A DNA stretch of 64,000 nt, taken from NCBI RefSeq assembly GCF_016918505.1, contig NZ_JAFFPZ010000001.1:1-64000 (forward strand), read 5' to 3'. The notes below the pieces were generated by a model. It made no database searches. It had not been told where the DNA came from and saw only the letters and a program-made list of their open reading frames with translations. The position numbers and the translations under genes are program-made. Source of the DNA: Desulforhopalus vacuolatus. GTDB lineage: Bacteria; Desulfobacterota; Desulfobulbia; Desulfobulbales; Desulfocapsaceae. Shown here in pieces: positions 15,301 to 24,463 of this stretch; position 1 is the first letter of the stretch, and every line of letters begins with the position of its first letter.

Positions 15301-16941
15301 TTATTCCCAGCCATAGGTGGCGGACAACTGCGGATTTTTCTGCCAGGGCGCCTGCATGTAACTCCAGACCCTTGAACCAACGAGGCGGTCAATCTCATTG
15401 TAAAAATTAACGGCACCCTTGAATCCGGCGTAAGGCCCGCCTGAATCGTAGCTGTGCAGCTGTTTCATTGGCACTCCAAGCTTCTGGATAGAGAACTTCT
15501 CCTTAATACCGGCACAAAAAATATCCGGCTTCATGATTTCCACAAGTTTCTCGGCCTCATACTGATTGAGATCATCAATAATAAGAGTGCCTTTATCCAT
15601 GTCATGAGCGAGGCCATCATAGTGCTTGAATTTGTAACCGGCCTCTTCCAGTGCTTCCAGCTCTGCGGAGCTTTTCCGCGGGTTGTAACGGGTCTCGTCC
15701 TTCTCTATATCAAGCTGTTCGATATTTCGGCTGTCGGCATCCAGCTTGAGATTGGGGATAACCTGACGTCCCTCATAATCATCACGATGGGCAAACTCGT
15801 AGCCGGCCGAGATGGTTTTCATGCCCATCTCACCAAAGAGTTCCTGATAATGGTGTGCCCGGGAACCACCAACAAACATCATGGCAGTCTTCCCTTCGGT
15901 TCTGGAGCGAACATCTGCCTGAACCACGTCAACTGCCGGCATCTCTTCGGCAATGACTGCTTCCACCTTGTCAATGAGCTCCTGGTCACCAAAATATTTG
16001 GAGATCTTACGCAAAGACTTTGCAGTGGCCTTTGCACCGATAAAATTAATCTTGATCCACGGAATCCCGAATTTGGTCTCCAGCATATCCGCTACATAGT
16101 TGATAGAACGATGGCACATGACGAGATTTAAGTCAGCAGTATGGGCTGAAGCAAACTGGTCATAGGTCGAGTTACCGGAAAAAGTAGCAATACAGTTGAT
16201 GCCGCATTTTTTAAAAATCCGATCAATCTCAAAACCGTCACCGCCGATATTGTATTCGCCCAGCAGGTTGATTTTATACTTGCCCGGTTTTTCCTCATCA
16301 TTTTGCCCCATCACATGTTTAAAGATCTGGTTGTTGGCAATATGATGCCCGGCAGACTGGCTCACCCCCTTATAACCCTCACAGGAAAAGGCGAAGACAT
16401 TACAATCCCCAAACTTTTTCTTCATGTTGGCTGTCACAGTGTGGATATCATCACCAATCAGCCCCACAGGGCAGGTGGCAAAGACCCCGATTGACTTGGG
16501 ATGCAAAAGGTCATACGCCTCCTGGATAGCTGCCTCCAACTTCTTTTCACCACCAAAGATGATGTCCTGCTCCTGCATGTCAGTGGTAAAGCAGTAGTTC
16601 ATATAGTTGGCACCATCTGGACCGGCAGAAGTCTGGTTCCGCCGAGTCAGCCAGGCGTAAAAGCTGCAGCCGACCGGACCATGCACCAGGTTAACGATAT
16701 CCCGGGTGGGTCCCATAATAACGCCTTTGCAACCGGCATAGGTACAGCCGCGCATAGTGATGATACCAGGGGTGGTACGAACATTGGCCGTAATCTCAGG
16801 CGTCTCATTCTCCAACGCCTCGTTAATCATTATTTGTTTGGCACGCTTACGGGCTACCTTGGGCGGATATTTCTTCAACAACTCCGCTTTTATATCGGCC
16901 GGTTCCCACTGAACCGTTTTGTTCTTACTTTTTGTTACCAT
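15301..16941 (-). CDS. nifD: NifD, nitrogenase MoFe protein alpha subunit
   Basis: This is the catalytic alpha subunit carrying FeMo-co. P-cluster ligands are Cys66 (RGCTYAGC), Cys92 (HGPVGCSFY) and Cys157 (FATCPVG). FeMo-co ligands are Cys276 (LNLVMCHRS) and His496 (MKQLHSYDSGG). At 546 residues it is longer than the Azotobacter protein because of an extra ~50-residue segment around residues 385-445, as in Clostridium-type (group II/III) NifD. The ATG follows AAGGAGTACGAGA. A molybdenum rather than vanadium or iron-only enzyme is indicated by nifE, nifN and nifV in the same window and by no anfG/vnfG. Confidence 0.98.
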   Translation of the reverse strand: MVTKSKNKTVQWEPADIKAELLKKYPPKVARKRAKQIMINEALENETPEITANVRTTPGIITMRGCTYAGCKGVIMGPTRDIVNLVHGPVGCSFYAWLTRRNQTSAGPDGANYMNYCFTTDMQEQDIIFGGEKKLEAAIQEAYDLLHPKSIGVFATCPVGLIGDDIHTVTANMKKKFGDCNVFAFSCEGYKGVSQSAGHHIANNQIFKHVMGQNDEEKPGKYKINLLGEYNIGGDGFEIDRIFKKCGINCIATFSGNSTYDQFASAHTADLNLVMCHRSINYVADMLETKFGIPWIKINFIGAKATAKSLRKISKYFGDQELIDKVEAVIAEEMPAVDVVQADVRSRTEGKTAMMFVGGSRAHHYQELFGEMGMKTISAGYEFAHRDDYEGRQVIPNLKLDADSRNIEQLDIEKDETRYNPRKSSAELEALEEAGYKFKHYDGLAHDMDKGTLIIDDLNQYEAEKLVEIMKPDIFCAGIKEKFSIQKLGVPMKQLHSYDSGGPYAGFKGAVNFYNEIDRLVGSRVWSYMQAPWQKNPQLSATYGWE

Positions 16942-17002
16942 TCTCGTACTCCTTATAAATATGATTTTTCAGACATTTTTGTAATAATTAAAGCCTGAAA
17001 AA

Positions 17003-17377
17003 TCAGATGATGGCCTGTTTCCCAGCCTCACCAGTCCTTACCCGTACTGCATCTGCCAGTGGCATAACAAAAATTTTACCGTCTCCTGGCAGGCCAGTCT
17101 GATTTGTATCGATAATCGTTTCCACCACATCGCCCACCATACTGTCTTCCACTACGACAGTGAGTAAACGTTTAGGGTAAAGCTTCCCTTTTTCTCCCAG
17201 CAGGGAAGCTGCTTCCTCGTGGCCCTGCTGCACTCCTTCCAGAATCTCGGGATTCACAAACCCCTTGCCCCTCCCATGGGCCTCATGGACAAAGAAAGCA
17301 TCTATTCCACAATCGGTGAGAGCCTGCTTGGTCTGGTTCATCATATTTATACGCACAACAGCGATAACCTCTTTCAT
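17003..17377 (-). CDS. nifI2: NifI2, PII-like regulator of nitrogenase
   Basis: This GlnB-family protein of the nif-specific NifI2 branch (124 aa) starts MKEVIAVVRINMMNQTK, carries a T-loop region with HGRGKGFVNPEILEG, and ends with the PII B-loop GDGKIFVMPL. NifI1 and NifI2 together bind dinitrogenase and switch it off when 2-oxoglutarate falls (ammonium switch-off). Its ATG overlaps the nifI1 stop by 4 bases, so equal translation is likely. The T-loop lacks the uridylylated Tyr of GlnB, as expected for NifI. Confidence 0.93.
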   Translation of the reverse strand: MKEVIAVVRINMMNQTKQALTDCGIDAFFVHEAHGRGKGFVNPEILEGVQQGHEEAASLLGEKGKLYPKRLLTVVVEDSMVGDVVETIIDTNQTGLPGDGKIFVMPLADAVRVRTGEAGKQAII

Positions 17378-17745
17378 GCAGGCACCTCCTCGGAGGCTTC
17401 TAAGATCTCCTCTGCCGCGCTATCCTTGATCCCGGAACTGATAGTGTAGGATTCATCCACCTCGGTGATAAAAATTTTACCATCGCCAAAGGCTCCCTTA
17501 CCTGTACTGCGGGCGGTATTCATGATGGTATCGATAACAAACTGCTTGTCATGCTCCTGCACAACACTCATCAACATGACCTTGGGAAGCTCATCATAGG
17601 TGATATCGCCTATCTTGATGCCACGCTGTTTCCCGCGACCGGCAACTGCATATTTAGTAACAGAAGGAAAACCTGCATCCATGAGAGCCGCCAGAACAGC
17701 ATCTGCTTTTTCGGGTCGAATAATTGAGCGAATCATTATCATCAT
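17374..17745 (-). CDS. nifI1: NifI1, PII-like regulator of nitrogenase
   Basis: This GlnB-family protein of the NifI1 branch (123 aa) has MIRSIIRPEKADAVLAALMD at the N-terminus, a T-loop RGKQRGIKIGDITYDELPK, and a B-loop GKGAFGDGKIFITEV. It is the partner of NifI2 in post-translational control of nitrogenase. GGAG precedes the first of two adjacent ATGs. It is located directly after nifH, in the order typical of methanogens, clostridia and sulfate reducers. Confidence 0.93.
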   Translation of the reverse strand: MMIMIRSIIRPEKADAVLAALMDAGFPSVTKYAVAGRGKQRGIKIGDITYDELPKVMLMSVVQEHDKQFVIDTIMNTARSTGKGAFGDGKIFITEVDESYTISSGIKDSAAEEILEASEEVPA

Positions 17746-17826
17746 AGTTATATCTCCAGTTTGACAGGCATGGCAGTCTTACCTGAACAGTATATTTTTT
17801 TAGTATTATAAGGAATCTTATATTGC

Positions 17827-18669
<843 letters not shown>

Positions 18670-18783
18670 TCAAGCTCCTCTGTAAATTTACCGGCTGTTC
18701 TCTTATCCCGACTCAGCCTTTTTCTTTGCTTCAGGATAACCCTCTCAGGCACTCCTTAGCGTCCTTGTGACAGGGAAAGCTAT

Positions 18784-18799
18784 TACAAAGGGCATGCCA
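18784..18799 (-). promoter_or_regulatory. Sigma-54 promoter of the nifH operon
   Basis: On the minus strand TGGCATGCCCTTTGTA matches TGGCAC-N5-TTGC except for T instead of C in the -12 GC. Its spacing to the two NifA sites and to the nifH ATG (about 118 bp) is right. I saw no better match upstream of nifH. Confidence 0.7.
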
Positions 18800-18889
18800 A
18801 AAAGTAATTTTTTTTTTATTCCCTTAAATAACAAGAAGTTAGGTGGCAACAAGCACGATATCAGGCCCCCGACAAGACTGCAGGAGCCT

Positions 18890-18905
18890 TGTGCAATTAT
18901 TTACA
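18890..18905. promoter_or_regulatory. NifA site 1 in the nifH/nifM divergent region
   Basis: TGTGCAATTATTTACA is an exact TGT-N10-ACA palindrome. It lies 91 bp from the nifH -24 box and 108 bp from the divergent nifM -24 box, so it can serve both. Confidence 0.75.
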
Positions 18906-18937
18906 TTTTGGAAGATATTCGGCAAAAAGGTAGACTT

Positions 18938-18953
18938 TGTCTCGAATCAGACA
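18938..18953. promoter_or_regulatory. NifA site 2 in the nifH/nifM divergent region
   Basis: TGTCTCGAATCAGACA is a second exact TGT-N10-ACA site, 48 bp from site 1 centre to centre. The rest of the nifH-nifM gap is A-rich and holds no gene. Confidence 0.72.
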
Positions 18954-19012
18954 AACAAAAGAAAGGACAAAAAAGAAAGAAAACAGAGGGAGAATGGAAA
19001 AAAAGAAGCGAC

Positions 19013-19028
19013 TGGCCATATTCTTGCT
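19013..19028 (+). promoter_or_regulatory. Sigma-54 promoter of the nifM-like gene
   Basis: TGGCCATATTCTTGCT keeps GG-N10-GC and a full TTGC -12 element. It is 134 bp upstream of the NifM-like ATG and faces away from nifH. Confidence 0.65.
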
Positions 19029-19161
19029 TTCTATTGGCAGTGGCAGCAAAAAGGAGTGTTCACTCTCTAAGAGAAAGAAACCATCGTTACATCTGAGAGG
19101 AACCCGCAAAAGAGCCTGCTGAAAGAGAACCTGTCCCATAATTTTTGAGAGGTAATTCACC

Positions 19162-19983
19162 ATGCTTCAACCATCCCTTCCGTATAATCAGCTCAAATTT
19201 TCTCTGCAGATGTTTCACCGCCCGCTCAATGAACTTGAGAAGAGTGAATATGAGGCGGTTAAAACCCGGGCTGAGGCCGAATGCACCCTGGAACGTAAAA
19301 TCCTGACCAGCAAAGAAGGTATGAAGATAAAAGTAGCGCAAGAATCAACTGAAGAGGCCATTGCGGCCATTGCAAACCGCTATGAATCGCCGGAAGCCTT
19401 TCAAAGCGACCTGCGTGCAAATAACATGGACCTGGCAGCCATGGCCAGCGGCCTTGAGGTAGAGTTAATGGTCAAAGCTGCTCTCAAAGAGGTGGCCGCC
19501 CGGACAGAGCCTCCCGATGAGGCGGAGGTTACAGAGATCTTTGAGGCCGGAGATCAGAAAAAACGAGAGCAACGCCAGCTGTGCCACATTCTTATTACAA
19601 TCAATGACCAGTTTCCGGAGAATCGTCGCGAGGCCGCCCTGGCTCGAATTACCAGGGTGCACGAAAAAGTTCTGGCCTCGGGGGGGAATTTCAGTGAATT
19701 GGCACAGCGTTACTCCGAATGTCCATCCGCCGTACGGGGAGGTAACATTGGTCCTGTGGCTCGTGGGACTCTTCATCCCAGCCTTGAAGAGACCCTCTTT
19801 GCCATGGAAAGGGGAGAAATCAGTAAAATAGTGGAATCAACCATGGGATTTCATATCCTTCTCTGTGAAGAAGTACTCAAGGGTGACACATTGCCACCTG
19901 AGGAGACAAAAGCCAAAATCAGAAAAGTCCTCCATGCCCGGAACAAGAAAAAGACGGTACAGACCTGGCTCGCGGCACTTTAA
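19162..19983 (+). CDS. NifM-like peptidyl-prolyl cis-trans isomerase (parvulin)
   Basis: This 273-residue protein has an N-terminal helical SurA/NifM-like region (about 1-130) followed by a parvulin domain: RQLCHILITINDQFPENRRE, FSELAQRYSECPSAVRGGNI, GPVARGTLHPSLEETLFAME, GFHILLCEEV. NifM helps fold and mature NifH. Divergent placement from nifH with shared NifA sites fits that role well. No signal peptide is present, so it is cytoplasmic, unlike SurA or PpiD. The ATG follows GAGAGGTAATTCACC. It could be another PpiC-type isomerase, but the context makes NifM function the best guess. Confidence 0.85.
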   Translation: MLQPSLPYNQLKFSLQMFHRPLNELEKSEYEAVKTRAEAECTLERKILTSKEGMKIKVAQESTEEAIAAIANRYESPEAFQSDLRANNMDLAAMASGLEVELMVKAALKEVAARTEPPDEAEVTEIFEAGDQKKREQRQLCHILITINDQFPENRREAALARITRVHEKVLASGGNFSELAQRYSECPSAVRGGNIGPVARGTLHPSLEETLFAMERGEISKIVESTMGFHILLCEEVLKGDTLPPEETKAKIRKVLHARNKKKTVQTWLAAL

Positions 19984-20073
19984 AAAAGACAAAAGCGTAG
20001 CTAAAAAAACATAATTACTAACATAAATGTAATTTCAGTCGAAAGGAAATGCCATTCCATGGGGGTCCTGGCA

Positions 20074-20089
20074 TGGTCTCATTCTTGCA
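20074..20089 (+). promoter_or_regulatory. Candidate sigma-54 promoter of nifA
   Basis: TGGTCTCATTCTTGCA has GG-N10-GC and a consensus TTGC; the -24 half is weaker. It lies 90 bp upstream of the chosen nifA start and inside the longer alternative ORF, which supports the shorter start. No TGT-N10-ACA site was found upstream. Confidence 0.45.
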
Positions 20090-20178
20090 TATTCTCTTTA
20101 GGAATCCTTTATTGGAAAAACCAATATCAGGAGAAAGACCGCAGAATTTTCTGCACGGTCACCATACAAGAGGAATAT

Positions 20179-21819
20179 ATGGAGAATATGGATAATGGAC
20201 CCCTGACACGTCAGAAATCATCAACAGGACACCATCTGGAGACCCTGAAGATTGACGCCCTGTCGGAAATCTGTAAACTTATCGGCCGGGCTGTGCATCT
20301 TGATACAACTCTGAGCAGAGTTCTCAAAGTACTGCACGACATCCTTCATATGGAGCGGGCAACCCTTGTCCTTCTTGCTCAAGACAAAAAACGATTAGTG
20401 ATCAAGGCCTCCTACGGGCTCAGTGTCACAGAAGAACAACGTGGGATATATGGACTCTCCGAAGGAATCTGCGGCCAGATTTTTCAATCCGGCTCTCCCT
20501 GTGTGGTGCCTGATGTTCACAGTGAGCCTCTGTTTCTGAACCGCACAGGGGCGAGAACACAGGTTAAAAAAGGAGACCTCTCTTTTCTCGGAGTACCGGT
20601 GAAAGTTGAAGGATCCCCTGTAGGAGTCCTTACCGTTGATCATCTTTTCGGACCCGAGGTTTCTCTTGAAGAAGACCTGAATTTTCTTGAAATTGTGGCC
20701 ACTCTTATCAGCCAGTTTCTGATACTCCACCATGCTATTTCCAAAAAAGAAGAGAAGCTGGTTGAAGAGAACAAATCTCTGAAGGCAGAAATGCACAGTC
20801 GTTTCAATCGCCATTACATCATTGGCAATTCAGCTGTCATGCAGGAGGTCTACTCGACCATCGAAAAAGTTGCTCCCAGCCGGGCCACTGTTCTCCTCCT
20901 CGGCGAATCCGGTACCGGAAAAGAACTTGTCGCCCGCGCCATCCATGAAGCCAGCAGAAGAAAGAATAAGCCTTTTATCAAGGTTAATTGTGCAGCACTC
21001 CCGGAAAACCTGCTGGAAAGTGAACTTCTGGGACATGAAAAAGGGGCTTTCACCGGTGCGAATGCAGCAAAACCAGGTCGATTTGAGATGGCAGACGGAG
21101 GCACTATCTTTCTCGATGAAATCGGGGAGCTGCCTCTGCTCCTCCAGTCAAAGCTGCTTCGGGTACTTCAGGAACAGCAGTTTGAACGAATTGGCGGCAC
21201 CCGCACCCTTACCGTGGACGTCCGGGTTATTGCCGCAACAAATGTCAATTTGCAGGCCAACGTCGATAAGGGGCTTTTTCGCAGTGACCTCTATTATCGA
21301 CTGAATGTCGTGCCCCTGGAACTTCCTGCACTCCGCGAGAAACGGGAGGACATCCCTCAGCTCATCGACCACTTTCTCCGCTCAAGTAACGAACGAAATG
21401 GTAAAGAGCTGATGCTTGCAACCACAGCGCTGGATTTTCTCACCGCATATAACTGGCCTGGCAATGTCCGCGAACTGCAAAACCTGATTGAGAGAATAGT
21501 GATCCTGGCCGACGATGACATTATTCGCATTGGAGACCTGAAAAATCATATAAATAAACTTTCAATTCATGTGAATACACTTCCTGTACCAGCCAGAGCT
21601 TCTGTGCATGAAACTGTCCCGGCACCTCCACCGCCAAAAGCCCCCACCAGTCACAGTTCCCTGCAGGATATGGAACGGCAGGAAATCGAAGCCTCGCTGC
21701 GCCGCAATGGCTGGGTACAGGCCCGGGCAGCCCGGGAACTCGGTCTTACCCAGCGCCAGATAGGATACCGGATCAAAAAACTCAAGCTCACCAAACCCCC
21801 ATTTGCCCTTGACGAGTAA
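20179..21819 (+). CDS. nifA: NifA, sigma-54-dependent activator of nif genes
   Basis: Domains are in the NifA order. An N-terminal GAF domain (about 20-170) is followed by a coiled linker and the AAA+ domain with GESGTGKE (Walker A), GAFTGA (sigma-54 contact loop), [13 protein letters not shown] (Walker B) and [12 protein letters not shown] Pro/Ala-rich linker ([10 protein letters not shown]) leads to a Fis-type helix-turn-helix ([19 protein letters not shown]). The Cys motif found between AAA+ and HTH in oxygen-sensitive alphaproteobacterial NifA is absent. The start MENMDNG follows GAGGAATAT; an in-frame ATG 120 bases upstream is less likely because a sigma-54-like box lies in between. No nifL is nearby. 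Confidence 0.95.
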   Translation: MENMDNGPLTRQKSSTGHHLETLKIDALSEICKLIGRAVHLDTTLSRVLKVLHDILHMERATLVLLAQDKKRLVIKASYGLSVTEEQRGIYGLSEGICGQIFQSGSPCVVPDVHSEPLFLNRTGARTQVKKGDLSFLGVPVKVEGSPVGVLTVDHLFGPEVSLEEDLNFLEIVATLISQFLILHHAISKKEEKLVEENKSLKAEMHSRFNRHYIIGNSAVMQEVYSTIEKVAPSRATVLLLGESGTGKELVARAIHEASRRKNKPFIKVNCAALPENLLESELLGHEKGAFTGANAAKPGRFEMADGGTIFLDEIGELPLLLQSKLLRVLQEQQFERIGGTRTLTVDVRVIAATNVNLQANVDKGLFRSDLYYRLNVVPLELPALREKREDIPQLIDHFLRSSNERNGKELMLATTALDFLTAYNWPGNVRELQNLIERIVILADDDIIRIGDLKNHINKLSIHVNTLPVPARASVHETVPAPPPPKAPTSHSSLQDMERQEIEASLRRNGWVQARAARELGLTQRQIGYRIKKLKLTKPPFALDE

Positions 21820-21872
21820 GGAATGCCGGAGCCAGCGCGGGATTCCTGCCATCCATTGTAGAAGAACCACCA

Positions 21873-21903
21873 TCATGAGCTGATCATATTGATCAGCTCA
21901 TGA
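21873..21903. terminator. Hairpin between convergent nifA and nifV
   Basis: A 13-bp perfect stem TCATGAGCTGATC/GATCAGCTCATGA closes a 5-base loop, placed between the two convergent stops. It has no U-run, so it may end transcription only weakly or stabilise the 3' ends. Confidence 0.55.
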
Positions 21904-21930
21904 CCACTTCTGCCCTGCCATAGTGACGGA

Positions 21931-23061
21931 TTAAGAAGAGGTCGCCAGCTCTCTGATTTCCTGATCATCAAGGGAACGCTTCTGCTCGACCGCCAGAGAA
22001 CGTATCCGACGCATCAGGCGGGTAAGCCCCGACTCATCCGGCAAGGGAAGTCCAAGACGGGCAAGGGTGGCGACAATACTGCGGCGTCCAGCCTTACTGC
22101 CTGTCAACAAGTTTCTGCTGGCACCGACAAGCCCGGGATTAAAAGGTTCATAGGTGGCAGGGTCCGCCAGAAGTCCCTGAAGGTGAATGCCGGTATCACA
22201 GGAAAAAATATTTTCACCAATAATGGGACAGGATGGCGAAATTTCATGACCGCTCTCTTCCGCCACCATTCTGCTCAGTTCAGGCAGGCCTTTCAGATTA
22301 TATGATCCTCTGTTCTTCTGCAAAACAAGCAAGGCAAGAACTTCCTCCAGACGGCTGTTTCCAGCCCGTTCTCCAAGACCGAGAAGAGTTGCATCTCCCC
22401 ACACAGCACCATGCTCCAGCCCGGTAATGGTATTGGCGGTGGCCATGCCGAAATCGTTATGGCAATGTATGCCCAATTCCATCTTTACTCCGTCGAATAC
22501 CTCAAGTAACCGGATGACACTCCCGGGGGTACAGATACCCACGGTATCTGCCAGACGCAACCGAAAGGCTCCTGCCTCTTCTGCTGCAAGGGCCAGTTCC
22601 CGGGCATACTCTGGATCGGCCCTGCTTGCATCTTCAAGACCAACCGACACCCTGGGCACACCAGCTGCCAAAGCCTGTTGAATGGAACGTCTCAGCCTGT
22701 TCAGCGCCCACTGACGATTTTTCCCCAGTTTTTTCTCAAGGTGAAGATCTGAGGCAGGAATAGACAGAGAGAGACAGGAAGGGCGCAGGGAAGCGCCATA
22801 GAGGATATCCGCTTCCCGACAACGGCACCAGAGAGAAAAAAACTGCTGCGGATAAATCATGCGAATGTAATCTGCCAGGATGTTGAGATCACCGTTTTCC
22901 CTGCAGGCAACACCAATTTCGATCTCATCAATTCCAAGCCCTGCAAGACCGCTGATAATATTTTTTTTCACCCTGAGATCAAAGAAAACGCCAGGAGACT
23001 GTTCTCCCTCTCTGAGGGTGGTGTCAATGATTTTAATTTCTCTGGAGGCACATTTCTTCAT
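21931..23061 (-). CDS. nifV: NifV, homocitrate synthase
   Basis: This enzyme condenses acetyl-CoA and 2-oxoglutarate to (R)-homocitrate, the organic ligand of FeMo-co. It has the DRE-TIM family N-terminus DTTLREGEQSPGVFF (substrate Arg-Glu), metal-binding HCHNDFGMATAN near residue 205, and GLGERAGNSRLEEVL. Length (376 aa) matches NifV without the leucine-feedback domain of isopropylmalate synthase. The ATG overlaps the stop of the upstream amidotransferase-like gene (ATGA), so the two are translated together. It is under the NifA-type promoter found upstream of that gene. Confidence 0.95.
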   Translation of the reverse strand: MKKCASREIKIIDTTLREGEQSPGVFFDLRVKKNIISGLAGLGIDEIEIGVACRENGDLNILADYIRMIYPQQFFSLWCRCREADILYGASLRPSCLSLSIPASDLHLEKKLGKNRQWALNRLRRSIQQALAAGVPRVSVGLEDASRADPEYARELALAAEEAGAFRLRLADTVGICTPGSVIRLLEVFDGVKMELGIHCHNDFGMATANTITGLEHGAVWGDATLLGLGERAGNSRLEEVLALLVLQKNRGSYNLKGLPELSRMVAEESGHEISPSCPIIGENIFSCDTGIHLQGLLADPATYEPFNPGLVGASRNLLTGSKAGRRSIVATLARLGLPLPDESGLTRLMRRIRSLAVEQKRSLDDQEIRELATSS

Positions 23062-23771
23062 GAGTGACAAAGCTCCACAAAATTTGTGAAAAGCAGGGAA
23101 AAATCCTGCAGGAATTTGTTGTTCACCTTTTTTATTTTTTCAATCATCTCATCCATGGGGACAGCCAAAGGGCCCATAGAATCATGCCGTGCATACCAGC
23201 GTCGAACATCATCTGGATGAGCAGTATGGTTGTCAAACTGAATGCCGATAACATAGGGTCGTGCCGCTATACTGAAGGCATCGACCTGGCACTCTTTTGA
23301 CGTTGCCAGAATCTCAAAATAACTGGGAAGGGGAGAAAAAAGAGCATCTCCTGACCATTTAAAGGTTGAAAATCCACGACTAAATCCTTGAAAAACAGGA
23401 TGCTTGCGACCAGCTGCAGTCAGGAGAGATTCACTGGGACCAGGAAAAGAAGAAAAACCTGGCTTCACCTGGGCCCCCAGAGCCTCGGCAAGCAGCTGCT
23501 GCCCCCGACACAGACCAAGACAGGGAGTATCTGTCTTGAGAAGACAATTCTTCAAATATTCTTTTTCCCTTTGCAAAAAAGGATAACCGCCCTCTTCAGA
23601 AACACCTGCATTACCACCCAGAAGGATAACCCCGGATACATCATGCGGGTCCGGAAATTCTCCTTTCCACGCCTTAACCAGACAAAGGGTAATCCCCTTC
23701 TCTCGTGCGACCTCTCTGAGACAGTGACCAGGCTCATCCCAGAGACTGTGTTGAATAACGGTCAGTTGCAT
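23058..23771 (-). CDS. Class-I glutamine-amidotransferase-like protein, co-operonic with nifV
   Basis: This 237-residue stand-alone GATase-1-like protein has VILLGGNAGVSEEGGYPFL, the nucleophile elbow CLGLCRGQQLLAEALGA (Cys88) and the C-terminal YVIGIQFDNHTAHPDDVRRW. The family normally reads QFHPE there (catalytic His and Glu); here it is QFDNH, so the triad is altered or the His is shifted. Such proteins resemble GMP-synthase-type amidotransferases or gamma-glutamyl hydrolases. The ATG after AAGGGG is preferred over a GTG 9 bases upstream. A sigma-54 box and NifA site upstream place it in the nitrogen-fixation regulon, but its reaction is unknown. Confidence 0.82.
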   Translation of the reverse strand: MQLTVIQHSLWDEPGHCLREVAREKGITLCLVKAWKGEFPDPHDVSGVILLGGNAGVSEEGGYPFLQREKEYLKNCLLKTDTPCLGLCRGQQLLAEALGAQVKPGFSSFPGPSESLLTAAGRKHPVFQGFSRGFSTFKWSGDALFSPLPSYFEILATSKECQVDAFSIAARPYVIGIQFDNHTAHPDDVRRWYARHDSMGPLAVPMDEMIEKIKKVNNKFLQDFSLLFTNFVELCHS

Positions 23772-23856
23772 TAAGCACACCCCTTTACGCTTCAGATTCG
23801 CTTGCAGACATCAGGCACCAAAAACCCCCTTTTTAAAGATCAGCTGGTATTAATCA

Positions 23857-23872
23857 TGCTAATATCATGCCA
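23857..23872 (-). promoter_or_regulatory. Sigma-54 promoter of the amidotransferase-nifV operon
   Basis: On the minus strand TGGCATGATATTAGCA has GG-N10-GC with one mismatch in each half of TGGCAC-N5-TTGC. It is 86 bp upstream of the first ATG of the operon. Confidence 0.65.
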
Positions 23873-24001
23873 AACGAGAAAAAGTGCTGCGCAACTTGCT
23901 TTTTCATCTCTATTTCAAGGAATTACAAGCAGAGACGATCTCTTCTTCGTGGAAAAGACTTGTGCATTTTTGAGATTTTCAGTGTTACAGATCTTCAATT
24001 T

Positions 24002-24017
24002 TGTCACGTTAGAGACA
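24002..24017. promoter_or_regulatory. NifA site for the amidotransferase-nifV operon
   Basis: TGTCACGTTAGAGACA is an exact TGT-N10-ACA site, 130 bp upstream of the -24 box. Confidence 0.65.
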
Positions 24018-24045
24018 GACGTTATCAGCGTTGTATGGATTGATA

Positions 24046-24118
24046 ATACCATTTCCATTTTGTATTGGCGGATTCAAAGGCAGGGACGGGAAAAGGGAGA
24101 CAGGAGACGGGAGACAGG
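24046..24118. repeat. Family A dispersed repeat, copy 2 (left unit)
   Basis: ATACCATTTCCATTTTGTAT is followed by GGCGGATTC and the purine tract GGGAGACAGGAGACGGGAGA, a near-tandem 7-base GGGAGAC motif. The surrounding 23773-24463 region otherwise contains only the nifV-operon control sites and the next repeat unit. Confidence 0.75.
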
Positions 24119-24323
24119 AAAAAACGGAAAGACAAAGACTGGATGGCCAGCGAAACACGTGAAAGGACGCATTCCCATTTTCCCGGTCAATAAGAGCTGT
24201 CCGCTAAAACTTACTAAATAAACAAAAAATCCAATAGTTATACAGCAAATAATTTCAGTATGATTTTGAGATAAACTCTCATTACGCCTCAACCAGATGA
24301 AATTTTCAGACATAAAATAGCTA

Positions 24324-24402
24324 ATACCCTTTACATTTTGTATTAACCAGATAACACAACTGCGTAGACATCTTTTTTGGCGATTACGAATGGATAAACA
24401 GG
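24324..24402. repeat. Family A dispersed repeat, copy 3 (right unit)
   Basis: ATACCCTTTACATTTTGTAT is followed by AACCAGATAACACAACTG and CGTAGACATCTTTTTTGGCG. It matches the reverse complement of the copies at 30513 and 41852, so family A has at least two internal arrangements between similar ends. Confidence 0.7.
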
Positions 24403-24463
24403 ATGTAAAACGAGCATAACGTAATAGAAATGGTCTAATCATCTGAAAAAGGGCAAAAGACCC

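Noticed and set aside
15301-16941. Vanadium or iron-only nitrogenase
   Set aside because: No anfG/vnfG gene lies between the D and K genes, and nifE, nifN and nifV are present; the residues around the cofactor Cys and His fit NifD.
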